Origin: an uncultured Spartobacteria bacterium
GTDB lineage: Bacteria; Verrucomicrobiota; Verrucomicrobiia; Chthoniobacterales; Terrimicrobiaceae
NCBI GenBank assembly: GCA_903915315.1
Contig: CAIWSO010000023.1
Location: 1-5,911 of the forward strand
Direction: 5' to 3'
DNA length: 5,911 nucleotides
In this document: positions 1 through 5,911 of the stretch, piece after piece
Numbering within the stretch: the stretch's first letter is position 1
Layout: every line of letters starts with the position of its first letter
Made by a program: the position numbers and the translations under genes
The notes under the pieces: model-generated
Told to the model about the DNA's origin: nothing
Databases searched by the model: none
What the model saw: the letters and a program-made list of their open reading frames with translations, nothing else

Positions 1-283
1 CGTTGTATTTGTCGAGTTGCTCTTGGGGAGCATCGCCCGCCGGTTTGCGCGGAGGCTTGGGCGCTTGGGGCACCTCGATGTCCGGTTGGCGAAGCCAAGT
101 GACGATTTCGAAGTCCGGCGCGGCGGCATCCAACGCTGCGAGGGCTTCCTCGCCATAGGGGATCGCCGAGTGACGGAACCCCACGGTGGTGGTGCACACG
201 AGGACGCGCTTGGGGGCGTCGGCGGCTTCGGCTACGATGGTTGAACCAATCATCATGGCGAGGGCGAGGTGTTTGATTTTCAT
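1..283 (-). CDS. ThuA-like domain protein, exported, N-terminal part only (cut by left edge)
   Basis: This reading frame starts at the ATG at 283-281 and runs off the left edge after 94 codons. Residues 1-20 look like a signal peptide: a lysine-containing N-terminus (MKIK), a hydrophobic core, and a likely cleavage site after VAEA. The mature part opens with a beta-strand and the stretch VLVCTTTVGFRHSAIPYGEE (residues 27-46), which matches the start of ThuA-like proteins (class I glutamine amidotransferase-like fold). A proline-rich stretch follows at about residues 72-86. In rhizobia ThuA acts with the dehydrogenase ThuB in trehalose use through 3-keto sugars; whether this protein has that role is inference. 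The start codon overlaps the stop of the upstream oxidoreductase as ATGA (283-280), suggesting translational coupling. Internal methionines at residues 10 and 11 are less likely starts because they would cut into the signal peptide. The catalytic region lies outside the window. Confidence 0.82.
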   Translation of the reverse strand, partial: MKIKHLALAMMIGSTIVAEAADAPKRVLVCTTTVGFRHSAIPYGEEALAALDAAAPDFEIVTWLRQPDIEVPQAPKPPRKPAGDAPQEQLDKYN

Positions 284-1446
284 AGTGGAAGAGAGGTCCA
301 GCGGGCGTTGTGTTTGGAGCTGTCCACCGCCGCTTCGATGAAGGCCATGCCGCGGATGCCGTCCTCGATCTTCGGGTAGTCGAGCGCGGTAGCGTCGGGA
401 GTAGTCCCATCGATGACAGCGCGGAGGTGGTTTGCGAAATTGCGGTAGATGTTGGCGAAGGCTTCCAAGTAGCCCTCGGGGTGGCCCGCTGGGATGCGCG
501 TGTGCGCGGCGGCGTTGGCGCCGAGGTAGCCGAGGCCAGTGCGGCGGATTTCCGTCGGGCGGTCGTTCCATTTCACAAGAAGTGTATTCGGTTCCTGTTG
601 GTGCCACTCGAGCCCGCCGAGTTCGCCATAGACGCGGATGGTGAGGTTGTTCTCCTCGCCCACGGAAATCTGGGACGAGTGGAGGATGCCCTTCGCGCCG
701 TTGTCGAAGCGAAGGAGGACATTGCCGTCATCATCCAGCGCGCGGCCTTCGACGAAAGTCGTGAGGTCAGCCGCGAGTTCCTTGATGTGGAGGCCGGTGA
801 TGAACTCTGCGAGGTTTTCGGCGTGGGTGCCGATGTCGCCGAGGCAACCGGCTGCGCCAGATTTGGCCGGATCGGTGCGCCAGGCGGCTTGCTTCTGACC
901 CGATTCCTCGAGGCGAGTGGAGAGCCAACCTTGCGGGTATTCCACGACGACCTTGCGGATTTTTCCGAGTTGGCCGGTGTGCACCATGTCACGGGCTTCT
1001 TTGACGAGCGGGTAGCCGGTGTAGTTGTGGGTGAGACCGTAGAGCAGACCTGTTTTGGCAACGAGGGCGCCGAGATCCTTCGCCTCCGCGAGATTGAAGG
1101 TCGCGGGTTTGTCGGAGAGGACCGGGAAGCCGTGTTCCAACGCGGCCTTGGCGGCGGGGAAGTGGACATGGTTCGGAGTGACGATGGCAACGAAATCCAT
1201 ACGCTCGCCGAGCGGCAAAGCGGCCTCGGACTTCATCATCTCCTCGAAGTTGCCGTAGCATCGCTCCGGCGGAAGGAAGAAATCGGCTCCCGAGTCGCGG
1301 GAGCGTTGCGGGTCGCTGCTGAATGCGCCGCAGACGAGTTCGATCTGCCCGTCGAGAGCCGCCGCCATGCGGTGGACGCCTCCAATGAAGGCTCCACGGC
1401 CGCCGCCGACCATGCCCATGCGGATTTTGCGTTTGGCTGCGCTCAT
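280..1446 (-). CDS. Gfo/Idh/MocA family oxidoreductase, probably cytoplasmic
   Basis: This is a complete 388-residue protein of normal length for NAD(P)-dependent Gfo/Idh/MocA sugar dehydrogenases. The N-terminal Rossmann fold carries the dinucleotide loop GGGRGAFIGG (residues 14-23). The family EKP motif appears as SDKPAT with Lys113. The C-terminal substrate domain contains GDIGTHAEN (203-211), in which Asp204 and His208 are at the usual catalytic positions. After the second beta-strand the sequence is GAFSSDP rather than an acidic residue, which may allow NADP(H); this is inference. No signal peptide is visible, so it should act in the cytoplasm. Its ATG overlaps the TGA of the TIM-barrel gene (ATGA, 1446-1443), and its own stop overlaps the start of the ThuA-like gene in the same way. 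The tight coupling to a TIM barrel suggests successive steps on one sugar or cyclitol. The substrate is unknown: an inositol, a uronate derivative or a 3-keto sugar would all fit the family. Confidence 0.93.
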   Translation of the reverse strand: MSAAKRKIRMGMVGGGRGAFIGGVHRMAAALDGQIELVCGAFSSDPQRSRDSGADFFLPPERCYGNFEEMMKSEAALPLGERMDFVAIVTPNHVHFPAAKAALEHGFPVLSDKPATFNLAEAKDLGALVAKTGLLYGLTHNYTGYPLVKEARDMVHTGQLGKIRKVVVEYPQGWLSTRLEESGQKQAAWRTDPAKSGAAGCLGDIGTHAENLAEFITGLHIKELAADLTTFVEGRALDDDGNVLLRFDNGAKGILHSSQISVGEENNLTIRVYGELGGLEWHQQEPNTLLVKWNDRPTEIRRTGLGYLGANAAAHTRIPAGHPEGYLEAFANIYRNFANHLRAVIDGTTPDATALDYPKIEDGIRGMAFIEAAVDSSKHNARWTSLPL

Positions 1447-2492
1447 TGAGATTTGCCTTTCTTTTTGTCGAAGGCGGCGTCGAACGCCACGGCGCTTGAA
1501 GAGAAGTCGAGTTGACGCACGAAGGCGGCCGACTCAGTGGCGCCGTGGATGCGATCCATGCGAACGTCCTCCCACTCGACCGAGAGCGGGCCATGATAGC
1601 CAACCTCGTTGAGGGCCACGATGACCTCCTCGAAATTGATGTCGCCGCGACCCACCGAACGGAAGTCCCACTGGCGGCGGGCGTCGCCAAAGGTCGTGTG
1701 ACCGCCGAAGACGCCGACCGAACCGTCGCCGTGACCCCACCAGGCATCTTTGATGTGAGCATGAAAAATACGCGGACCGAATTTCCGGATGAACGCGACA
1801 TAGTCCACCCCTTGGTAGCCAAGGTGCGAGGGATCGTAGTTGAAGCCGAAGCGGCGGTGGTTTTTCACAGCAGCAAGGGCGCGCTCGGCGGTGGCGATAT
1901 CGAATGCGATCTCGGTGGGATGCACCTCGAGGGCGAAATCGACATCCGCTTTGTCAAATGCATCAAGGATCGGCGTCCAGCGTTTCGCGAAGTCGGCAAA
2001 TCCGGCGTCCCAGTATTCCTGCGAGGTCGGCGGAAACGCGTAGATCGAATGCCAGATCGAGGAACCGGTGAATCCGTTGACGGCAACGCGGTGCGGGGCT
2101 TTCGAGAAGCCCGGCTTGGCATTGAAAAACGCGCGGGCGGCCTTCGCTGTGAGCGCCATCTTTTTGGCGGCGCGGCGGCGGACGCCTTCCGGTTCGCCAT
2201 CGCCCCAGACATCGGGAGGGAGGATGGATTTGTGGCGGGCATCGATCGGATCACAGACGGCCTGGCCGACGAGGTGGCTCGAGATTGAGAAGCAGGTGAG
2301 GCCGTGGTCAGCGAGGAGTTCCCATTTTTCGCGGATGTAGGATTTCGACGAGGCGGCCTGGTCGACATCGAAGTGGTCGCCCCAGCAGGCGAGTTCGACA
2401 CCGTCGTAGCCCATTTTTTTGACAAGCGGGGCGAGATCTGTGAGTGGCAGATCGGCCCATTGGCCGGTGAATAATGTCAGAGGTCTTGGCAT
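1443..2492 (-). CDS. Sugar phosphate isomerase/epimerase-type TIM-barrel protein
   Basis: This is a complete 349-residue protein of the xylose isomerase-like TIM-barrel (AP endonuclease family 2) superfamily, whose members isomerise or epimerise sugars and keto-inositols with a divalent metal. The first strand and helix are LTLFTGQWADLPL and MGYDGVELACWGDHF (about 5-42). Likely metal or catalytic residues fall in the expected order: Glu189 and His191 in LEVHPTEIAFD, Asp220 and His223 in NYDPSHLGYQG, His244 and His246 in FHAHIKDA, and Glu306 in LSVEWED. No signal peptide is seen, so it is expected in the cytoplasm. The C-terminus ends in a lysine-rich tail (KKKGKSQ) whose codons also supply a purine-rich ribosome-binding-like sequence for the next gene. 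It lies 21 bases after the HEAT-repeat gene and overlaps the following oxidoreductase by 4 bases, indicating an operon. No Shine-Dalgarno-like sequence precedes its own ATG; that start was chosen because it begins directly at the first barrel strand. The exact reaction is not identifiable. Confidence 0.92.
   Translation of the reverse strand: MPRPLTLFTGQWADLPLTDLAPLVKKMGYDGVELACWGDHFDVDQAASSKSYIREKWELLADHGLTCFSISSHLVGQAVCDPIDARHKSILPPDVWGDGEPEGVRRRAAKKMALTAKAARAFFNAKPGFSKAPHRVAVNGFTGSSIWHSIYAFPPTSQEYWDAGFADFAKRWTPILDAFDKADVDFALEVHPTEIAFDIATAERALAAVKNHRRFGFNYDPSHLGYQGVDYVAFIRKFGPRIFHAHIKDAWWGHGDGSVGVFGGHTTFGDARRQWDFRSVGRGDINFEEVIVALNEVGYHGPLSVEWEDVRMDRIHGATESAAFVRQLDFSSSAVAFDAAFDKKKGKSQ
1456..1461 (-). 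promoter_or_regulatory. Possible ribosome binding site for the oxidoreductase starting at 1446
   Basis: On the minus strand this reads GAAAGG and ends 9 bases before the ATG at 1446-1444. It lies inside the last codons of the TIM-barrel gene (the KKGK tail). It is the only Shine-Dalgarno-like purine run I see ahead of the five visible start codons. It could help re-initiation at the ATGA overlap, but the lysine codons alone could also explain the purines. Confidence 0.4.
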
Positions 2493-2513
2493 GGTGTGGG
2501 TAGGTGAGGTTGT

Positions 2514-4346
2514 TTACTTTGGAAGGTTGGCTGCCATGATCGCCTGTTGGACGGCCTCACGGAGTGGGCCTTCCGGTGCGGCGGCGAGGACTTTGTTGGC
2601 GAAGGCTTTTTTCACTTGGGCTGGAGCTTTGACTTTCGGGTCGAGAAGTTTGGTTGCGGCCTTGAGGAGTTTTTCCCGACTGGGATCGTCCAAGTCGGGA
2701 ACCGAGGCGGCGTCGAGAATCAAGTCGCCGACGGAAAAATCAGACCAAGTCACCAATTGATTGACGGCGGTTGGTCGAAGTGTGGCATCGCTGCGAACCC
2801 AATCCACCAGCGTCTTGACGGAGTCGGGGCAACGGAGTGCGGGAATGGTGAAGAGAAGCGCTTCGCGGTTTTCCGGTGATGCGGTCTGGAATGCCGGAAG
2901 GAAGACAGACTTCCAGAGAGCAGCTTCGGCGCTCAATCTTGGAGCGATTTTGCGGAATGCAGCGATGTAAGGTTTGGGGTCGGAGCCTTGCGGAGTTTCG
3001 CCGACCCAGCGGAGGAGTTGGGAGGCCGTTTCGAATTGGCCCATGATTTCGAGCGAGGCAAGCGCGGCTTCGCGCTGCTCGGCGCCGGACTTCGGCGAAG
3101 CGAAATGAAGAAGGAGGGCTTCCGTGCCATCCGGATTGCGGAAGGCGAGTAACGTGATGTCCTTGGGGCTTGGCGCGGCCTTGGCCTGTTCCACGAGTCG
3201 TTGGTCGAGGCCGGAAATCTTCAGGCGATTGATGGCGAGTGAAGCGGCAGGCAAGGTTTGAGGGGATTTTTTCAGCGCTTCGGCGACGAGAAAGTCCACG
3301 CTTTTTTCCGTTCCGCAGGAGCCAAGAAGTTCGATGGCGATGGTTTTTTTGTTTCCATCCAAGGCCGCGGCGAGGGCTAGGAGATCGTCTTCCCGCGAGG
3401 TGTCCGATTTTTGCGCCAGCGCGACATGCACGGCGAGGCGTGCATCCTCATTGAGGGTTGGCAGTGCGGCGAGGACAGGATCCTTCAGCTTGGCTTTGCC
3501 TGAAAGAACGGCGAGGTGGAGGATTTCGGTGGTGCCCGGAGTGTCTTGTTTGGCGAGGAGTTCAGTAACAATCGGCGCAGCTAAGGAGCCATCACCTGCG
3601 GTAGCCAAGGCATTGAAAATCTCGCAACGGATCGAAGCGTTGACGGCCTTTGGCCAAAGGGCGGAAATGACTTTGTCTCCATCCGCTTGTTTGCTGGCGC
3701 AGCGAACGAGCGCGCCTTGGGCCGCAGGAAGGATCGCGGGCGGGCAGTTTGGCAGGAAGTTGTTCAACGCCTTGAGCGCCTCTTTGCCGCCAAGCGAGGC
3801 GAGGGATTGGGCTGCCAGTGAGGCGATGGACTGGTCGGGCGAGGTCAACCTCGAGGCGAATGCGGGAATGGCGGAGGCATCAGCGCGCGTGGCGAGCGAA
3901 TCCATGAGACCGAGCGTCCACGCGGGTTGGTCTGCTTTTTCAAGAGCCTTCAGGAGCGGCGCGGATGCGGCAGGGTCTGGGTTGTTCTGCAGAGCGCAGC
4001 GGGCTCCTTCCCGAATGAGGGGCGTGGAATCGGAGAGCAGGGCACTGAGACCGGGCACCGAGGAGGCGGAGGCGAGGAAGGGCAATTGCCCCAAGGCGCT
4101 GAGGCGCGAAGGCTGCGGGGCCGCCGTGTCCGAGGCGAGTGCCAGAAGGTCTTTTTCCAAAGCGGCTGCGGTGGCCGGGTCAGTTCCGGGTTTTCCGGCC
4201 TCAAAGGCGAGTTGGCGGAGCTTTGTTTCCGCCTCGAAGCGTTTCGTCAAATCGGGCGAGGCGAGGTTTTCGAGGACATCCCCCGGAATGGCTGCTTGTG
4301 CGGCCAAGGCGGTGGCGAGGAAGAGAGTGGTGAAAAGGTGTTTCAT
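2514..4346 (-). CDS. Secreted HEAT-repeat protein
   Basis: This is a complete 610-residue protein made almost wholly of paired amphipathic helices. The N-terminus (MKHLFTTLFLATALAAQA, 1-18) is a clear signal peptide with an AQA cleavage site, so the protein is expected in the periplasm or outside the cell. From about residue 20 to the end it shows HEAT-like or PBS-lyase-like units: SPDLTKRFEAETKLRQLA (30-47), DSTPLIREGARCALQNNPDP (106-125), SPDQSIASLAAQSLASLG (169-186), and similar units through to RPTAVNQLVTWSDF (524-537). No catalytic motif, haem-binding CxxCH or transmembrane anchor was seen; the few cysteines are scattered. HEAT arrays normally act as binding scaffolds, so a role in holding a partner protein or glycan is plausible but unproven. 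It lies between the Tat-type oxidoreductase (20-base gap) and the TIM-barrel gene (21-base gap), so co-transcription is likely. No Shine-Dalgarno-like sequence precedes its ATG; the start is set by the signal peptide. Confidence 0.88.
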   Translation of the reverse strand: MKHLFTTLFLATALAAQAAIPGDVLENLASPDLTKRFEAETKLRQLAFEAGKPGTDPATAAALEKDLLALASDTAAPQPSRLSALGQLPFLASASSVPGLSALLSDSTPLIREGARCALQNNPDPAASAPLLKALEKADQPAWTLGLMDSLATRADASAIPAFASRLTSPDQSIASLAAQSLASLGGKEALKALNNFLPNCPPAILPAAQGALVRCASKQADGDKVISALWPKAVNASIRCEIFNALATAGDGSLAAPIVTELLAKQDTPGTTEILHLAVLSGKAKLKDPVLAALPTLNEDARLAVHVALAQKSDTSREDDLLALAAALDGNKKTIAIELLGSCGTEKSVDFLVAEALKKSPQTLPAASLAINRLKISGLDQRLVEQAKAAPSPKDITLLAFRNPDGTEALLLHFASPKSGAEQREAALASLEIMGQFETASQLLRWVGETPQGSDPKPYIAAFRKIAPRLSAEAALWKSVFLPAFQTASPENREALLFTIPALRCPDSVKTLVDWVRSDATLRPTAVNQLVTWSDFSVGDLILDAASVPDLDDPSREKLLKAATKLLDPKVKAPAQVKKAFANKVLAAAPEGPLREAVQQAIMAANLPK

Positions 4347-4366
4347 AAGTGTGGTTGATTGAAATT

Positions 4367-5653
4367 TTATACGGGGAGCTGATATCCGGCGCGGCGGGTG
4401 TAGTCGGCGAAGCGGGAGGCTTCGGGGTCTCCGGTGATTTCCCGTTTTTCGGGGTTCCAGTGAATTGGGCGGTTGAGGCGCTCTGCGATTCCCGCGAGGC
4501 CGCAGATGTCAAAGGTGCTTGCGCCGACGGTAGCCGGACAAATCGGGGGCCGTCTGGAGATGATCGAGTCGAGCCAGTTTTGACGGTGGTCATTCGAGCG
4601 GTAGGCGCGAAATTCGCTGGACGAGGGAATTTGTGAAGCCAGCCCAGCAGGCGTGGTCTCAATTTCGCCGCGTGAGACCTTGACCTCGCCATTTTTTCCG
4701 ACAAAGCGGATCATGGCTCCGTTGGCCGGACCGCCACCTTTCGAGGCAGTAACTTTTAGGCCGTTTGCATACTGGTGGTATTGATAGGGAGAACCTTCAA
4801 ATCCCTTTGGAACGAAGAGCACGGGCCCGTTGCCATCCATGTCGAGGGCCCATTGTACGATATCGAAGTGATGCGCGCCCCAGTCGCCGTTTTTGCGCGA
4901 TCCGTAGTCCCAGAAGATGCGCCACCCGCTGCCGTAGTTGCCAAGCACACGCATATTGTTGTAGGGCCTCCATGGGGCGGGGCCAAGCCAGCGGTCGTAG
5001 TCGATGTCGGCGGGGACGGGTTCCTCGGGAAGCAAGTTGACGGGTGGAAAATCGCCCCTCAAATCAATGTGAATCTCGGTGATCTCGCCGATCCAGCCGT
5101 TGCGAACGATGTCCACGGCTTGGCGCATCGCGGGGTCGGAGCGTTGCATGCTGCCCACTTGAAGGATGCGACCATAGCGTTTTTCTGCTGACACCATGGC
5201 CGCCGACTCGTCCAGTGTGAGAGCCATGGGTTTTTCGACATAGACATCCTTCCCGACGCGCATGGCATCGATCGAGATCGCCGCATGCCAGTGGTCGGGC
5301 GTGGCGATGATGACGGCGTCGATATCGCTGCGAGCCATGATGTCACCGTAATCGACATAGCCGACGGCGTCGGGGTTCTTTTGTTTGAGCCTGGCCAGAG
5401 CGGCTTCGCGCTTGGATGTTTTCACATCGCAGACAGCGACAAGGTCGATCATCGGGTGGGATTGCGCCCAACCGTGGTGCCCATCCATGATAAGGCCGCA
5501 ACCGATGAGCGCCATGCGGACGCGGTTGTTTGCTCCGATCGGATTAGATCGAGCGATGTAGGGGAAAAAAATCGTGCCGGCGGCGGTGGCGAGTCCGGCC
5601 TTAATGAATGATCGGCGGGAGAGTGTCTCAGTGGTGGATGGATGGATGGGCAT
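4367..5653 (-). CDS. Gfo/Idh/MocA family oxidoreductase with twin-arginine signal
   Basis: This is a complete 428-residue NAD(P)-dependent oxidoreductase. The N-terminus holds a twin-arginine motif, SRRSFIK (12-18), followed by a hydrophobic stretch to about residue 33, so export of the folded, cofactor-loaded enzyme by the Tat system is expected. Zymomonas glucose-fructose oxidoreductase, a family relative, is exported in this way. The Rossmann fold starts with VRMALIGCG (45-53); the glycine loop GCGLIMDGHHG is less standard than in the other oxidoreductase here. Strand 2 ends in Asp76, which favours NAD. The EKP motif is YVEKPM (Glu140, Lys141, Pro142), and the substrate domain has DWGAHHFDIVQWAL (257-270). 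The frame is open upstream to 5848, but that extension only re-reads the end of the preceding gene in another frame. The ATG at 5653 gives the Tat signal near the N-terminus and a 20-base spacer. It is a tandem paralog of the gene cut by the right edge. The substrate is unknown. Confidence 0.93.
   Translation of the reverse strand: MPIHPSTTETLSRRSFIKAGLATAAGTIFFPYIARSNPIGANNRVRMALIGCGLIMDGHHGWAQSHPMIDLVAVCDVKTSKREAALARLKQKNPDAVGYVDYGDIMARSDIDAVIIATPDHWHAAISIDAMRVGKDVYVEKPMALTLDESAAMVSAEKRYGRILQVGSMQRSDPAMRQAVDIVRNGWIGEITEIHIDLRGDFPPVNLLPEEPVPADIDYDRWLGPAPWRPYNNMRVLGNYGSGWRIFWDYGSRKNGDWGAHHFDIVQWALDMDGNGPVLFVPKGFEGSPYQYHQYANGLKVTASKGGGPANGAMIRFVGKNGEVKVSRGEIETTPAGLASQIPSSSEFRAYRSNDHRQNWLDSIISRRPPICPATVGASTFDICGLAGIAERLNRPIHWNPEKREITGDPEASRFADYTRRAGYQLPV
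4370..4604. repeat. Downstream copy of a direct repeat made by gene duplication
   Basis: This 235-base stretch, covering the 3' end of the complete Tat-type oxidoreductase gene, aligns without gaps to 5677-5911. By hand count 22 positions differ (about 91% identity). The offset is 1307 bases, which equals the 1287-base gene plus a 20-base spacer, so the repeat reflects tandem gene duplication and not a mobile element. Confidence 0.9.
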
Positions 5654-5673
5654 AGGTGTTGGCGATAGAGTTT

Positions 5674-5911
5674 TCAAACAGGGAGTGGATATCCGGCGCG
5701 GCGGGTGTAGTCGGCGAAGCGGGAGGCTTCGGGATCTCCGATGATTTCCCGTTTTTCGGGGTTCCAGCGGATCGGGCGGTTGAGGCGCTCCGCGATCCCC
5801 GAGAGCCCGCAGACATCGAAGGTTCTTGCGCCGACGGTGGCCGGACAAATCGGGGGCCGTCTTGAGATGATCGAGTCGAGCCAGTTTTGACGATGGTCGT
5901 TTGAGCGGTAG
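5674..5911 (-). CDS. Gfo/Idh/MocA family oxidoreductase, C-terminal part only (cut by right edge)
   Basis: Only the last 78 codons and the TGA stop (5676-5674) are in the window. The visible protein begins YRSNDHRQNWLDSI and ends RRAGYPLPV. It aligns without gaps to residues 351-428 of the next gene downstream, with 72 of 78 residues identical. The six differences are Ser/Arg, Ile/Val, Ala/Ser, His/Arg, Thr/Ile and Gln/Pro (downstream copy first). By that match it is the end of a Gfo/Idh/MocA oxidoreductase, probably of the same length and also Tat-exported, although its N-terminus is not visible. It lies 20 bases upstream of its paralog in the same direction. The frame is intact and most nucleotide differences from the paralog are silent, so it looks like a working gene rather than debris. 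Confidence 0.88.
   Translation of the reverse strand, partial: YRSNDHRQNWLDSIISRRPPICPATVGARTFDVCGLSGIAERLNRPIRWNPEKREIIGDPEASRFADYTRRAGYPLPV
5677..5911. repeat. Upstream copy of the direct repeat, continuing past the right edge
   Basis: This is the partner of 4370-4604 in the same orientation. Similarity runs up to the window edge without decay, so the duplicated segment probably covers more of the gene outside the window. No flanking inverted repeats or target-site duplications were seen. The 20-base spacers after the two copies (5654-5673 and 4347-4366) match at only about 12 of 20 positions, so similarity drops at the stop codon. Confidence 0.88.

Noticed and set aside
310..1449. A 379-codon open frame on the plus strand, opposite the oxidoreductase gene
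   Set aside because: It lies almost exactly antisense to a well-supported Gfo/Idh/MocA gene. Its translation has no recognisable motif and skewed composition, as expected for a shadow frame in GC-rich DNA.
2493..2513. Possible promoter or terminator in the longest intergenic gap
   Set aside because: It is only 21 bases, with no hairpin followed by a T-run and no room for -35 and -10 boxes. The 20-base gaps at 4347-4366 and 5654-5673 likewise show nothing convincing.
3334..4362. A 342-codon open frame on the plus strand, opposite the HEAT-repeat gene
   Set aside because: It is rich in Ala, Arg and Ser without domain motifs, and antisense to a gene with a clear signal peptide and repeat pattern; a shadow frame. 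The plus-strand frame at 1512-2288 opposite the TIM barrel was rejected for the same reason.
4201..4704. A minus-strand alternative frame whose protein resembles that of 5628-5816
   Set aside because: The similarity arises only because the underlying DNA is duplicated (4370-4604 and 5677-5911). Both are off-frame readings of the oxidoreductase 3' ends.
5636..5647. Three GGAT tetranucleotide units just after the oxidoreductase start codon, possible phase-variation tract
   Set aside because: Three units are too few for slippage-driven switching, and they encode an ordinary His/Pro/Ser stretch before the Tat motif.
5654..5848. N-terminal extension of the Tat-type oxidoreductase to an ATG at 5848
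   Set aside because: The extra 65 codons re-read the end of the upstream paralog in a different frame, are Arg- and Pro-rich, and would bury the twin-arginine signal. The ATG at 5653 gives a normal Tat signal.

Overview
The window is GC-rich and gene-dense. All six recognisable genes lie on the minus strand and read from the right edge to the left edge. The makeup is several Gfo/Idh/MocA oxidoreductases, a sugar-isomerase-type TIM barrel, an exported ThuA-like protein and an exported HEAT-repeat protein, with few Shine-Dalgarno-like start sites. This suggests a glycan-degrading member of the PVC group, perhaps Verrucomicrobiota or Planctomycetota. That placement is inference from gene content; no rRNA or marker gene is present.

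In order of transcription the layout is: (1) the last 78 codons of a Gfo/Idh/MocA oxidoreductase, cut by the right edge (5674-5911); (2) a complete, close paralog of it with a twin-arginine signal (4367-5653); (3) a secreted alpha-helical HEAT-repeat protein of 610 residues (2514-4346); (4) a TIM-barrel protein of the sugar phosphate isomerase/epimerase type (1443-2492); (5) a second kind of Gfo/Idh/MocA oxidoreductase without a signal peptide (280-1446); (6) the first 94 codons of an exported ThuA-like protein, cut by the left edge (1-283). The spacers are 20, 20 and 21 bases, followed by two 4-base ATGA overlaps. No room is left for an internal promoter or terminator, so the set looks like one operon that continues past both edges.

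The genes fit sugar catabolism by oxidation and isomerisation. The Tat-type oxidoreductases and the ThuA-like protein would act outside the cytoplasm, and the TIM barrel and the other oxidoreductase inside it. The same family combination (ThuA, Gfo/Idh/MocA dehydrogenase, TIM barrel) occurs in known 3-keto-sugar routes, but the substrate cannot be read from the sequence. The most notable structural feature is the tandem duplication of the Tat-type oxidoreductase, with a repeat period of 1307 bases. No RNA genes, CRISPR arrays, insertion sequences or clear terminators were seen, and no stretch over 300 bases lacks a gene.
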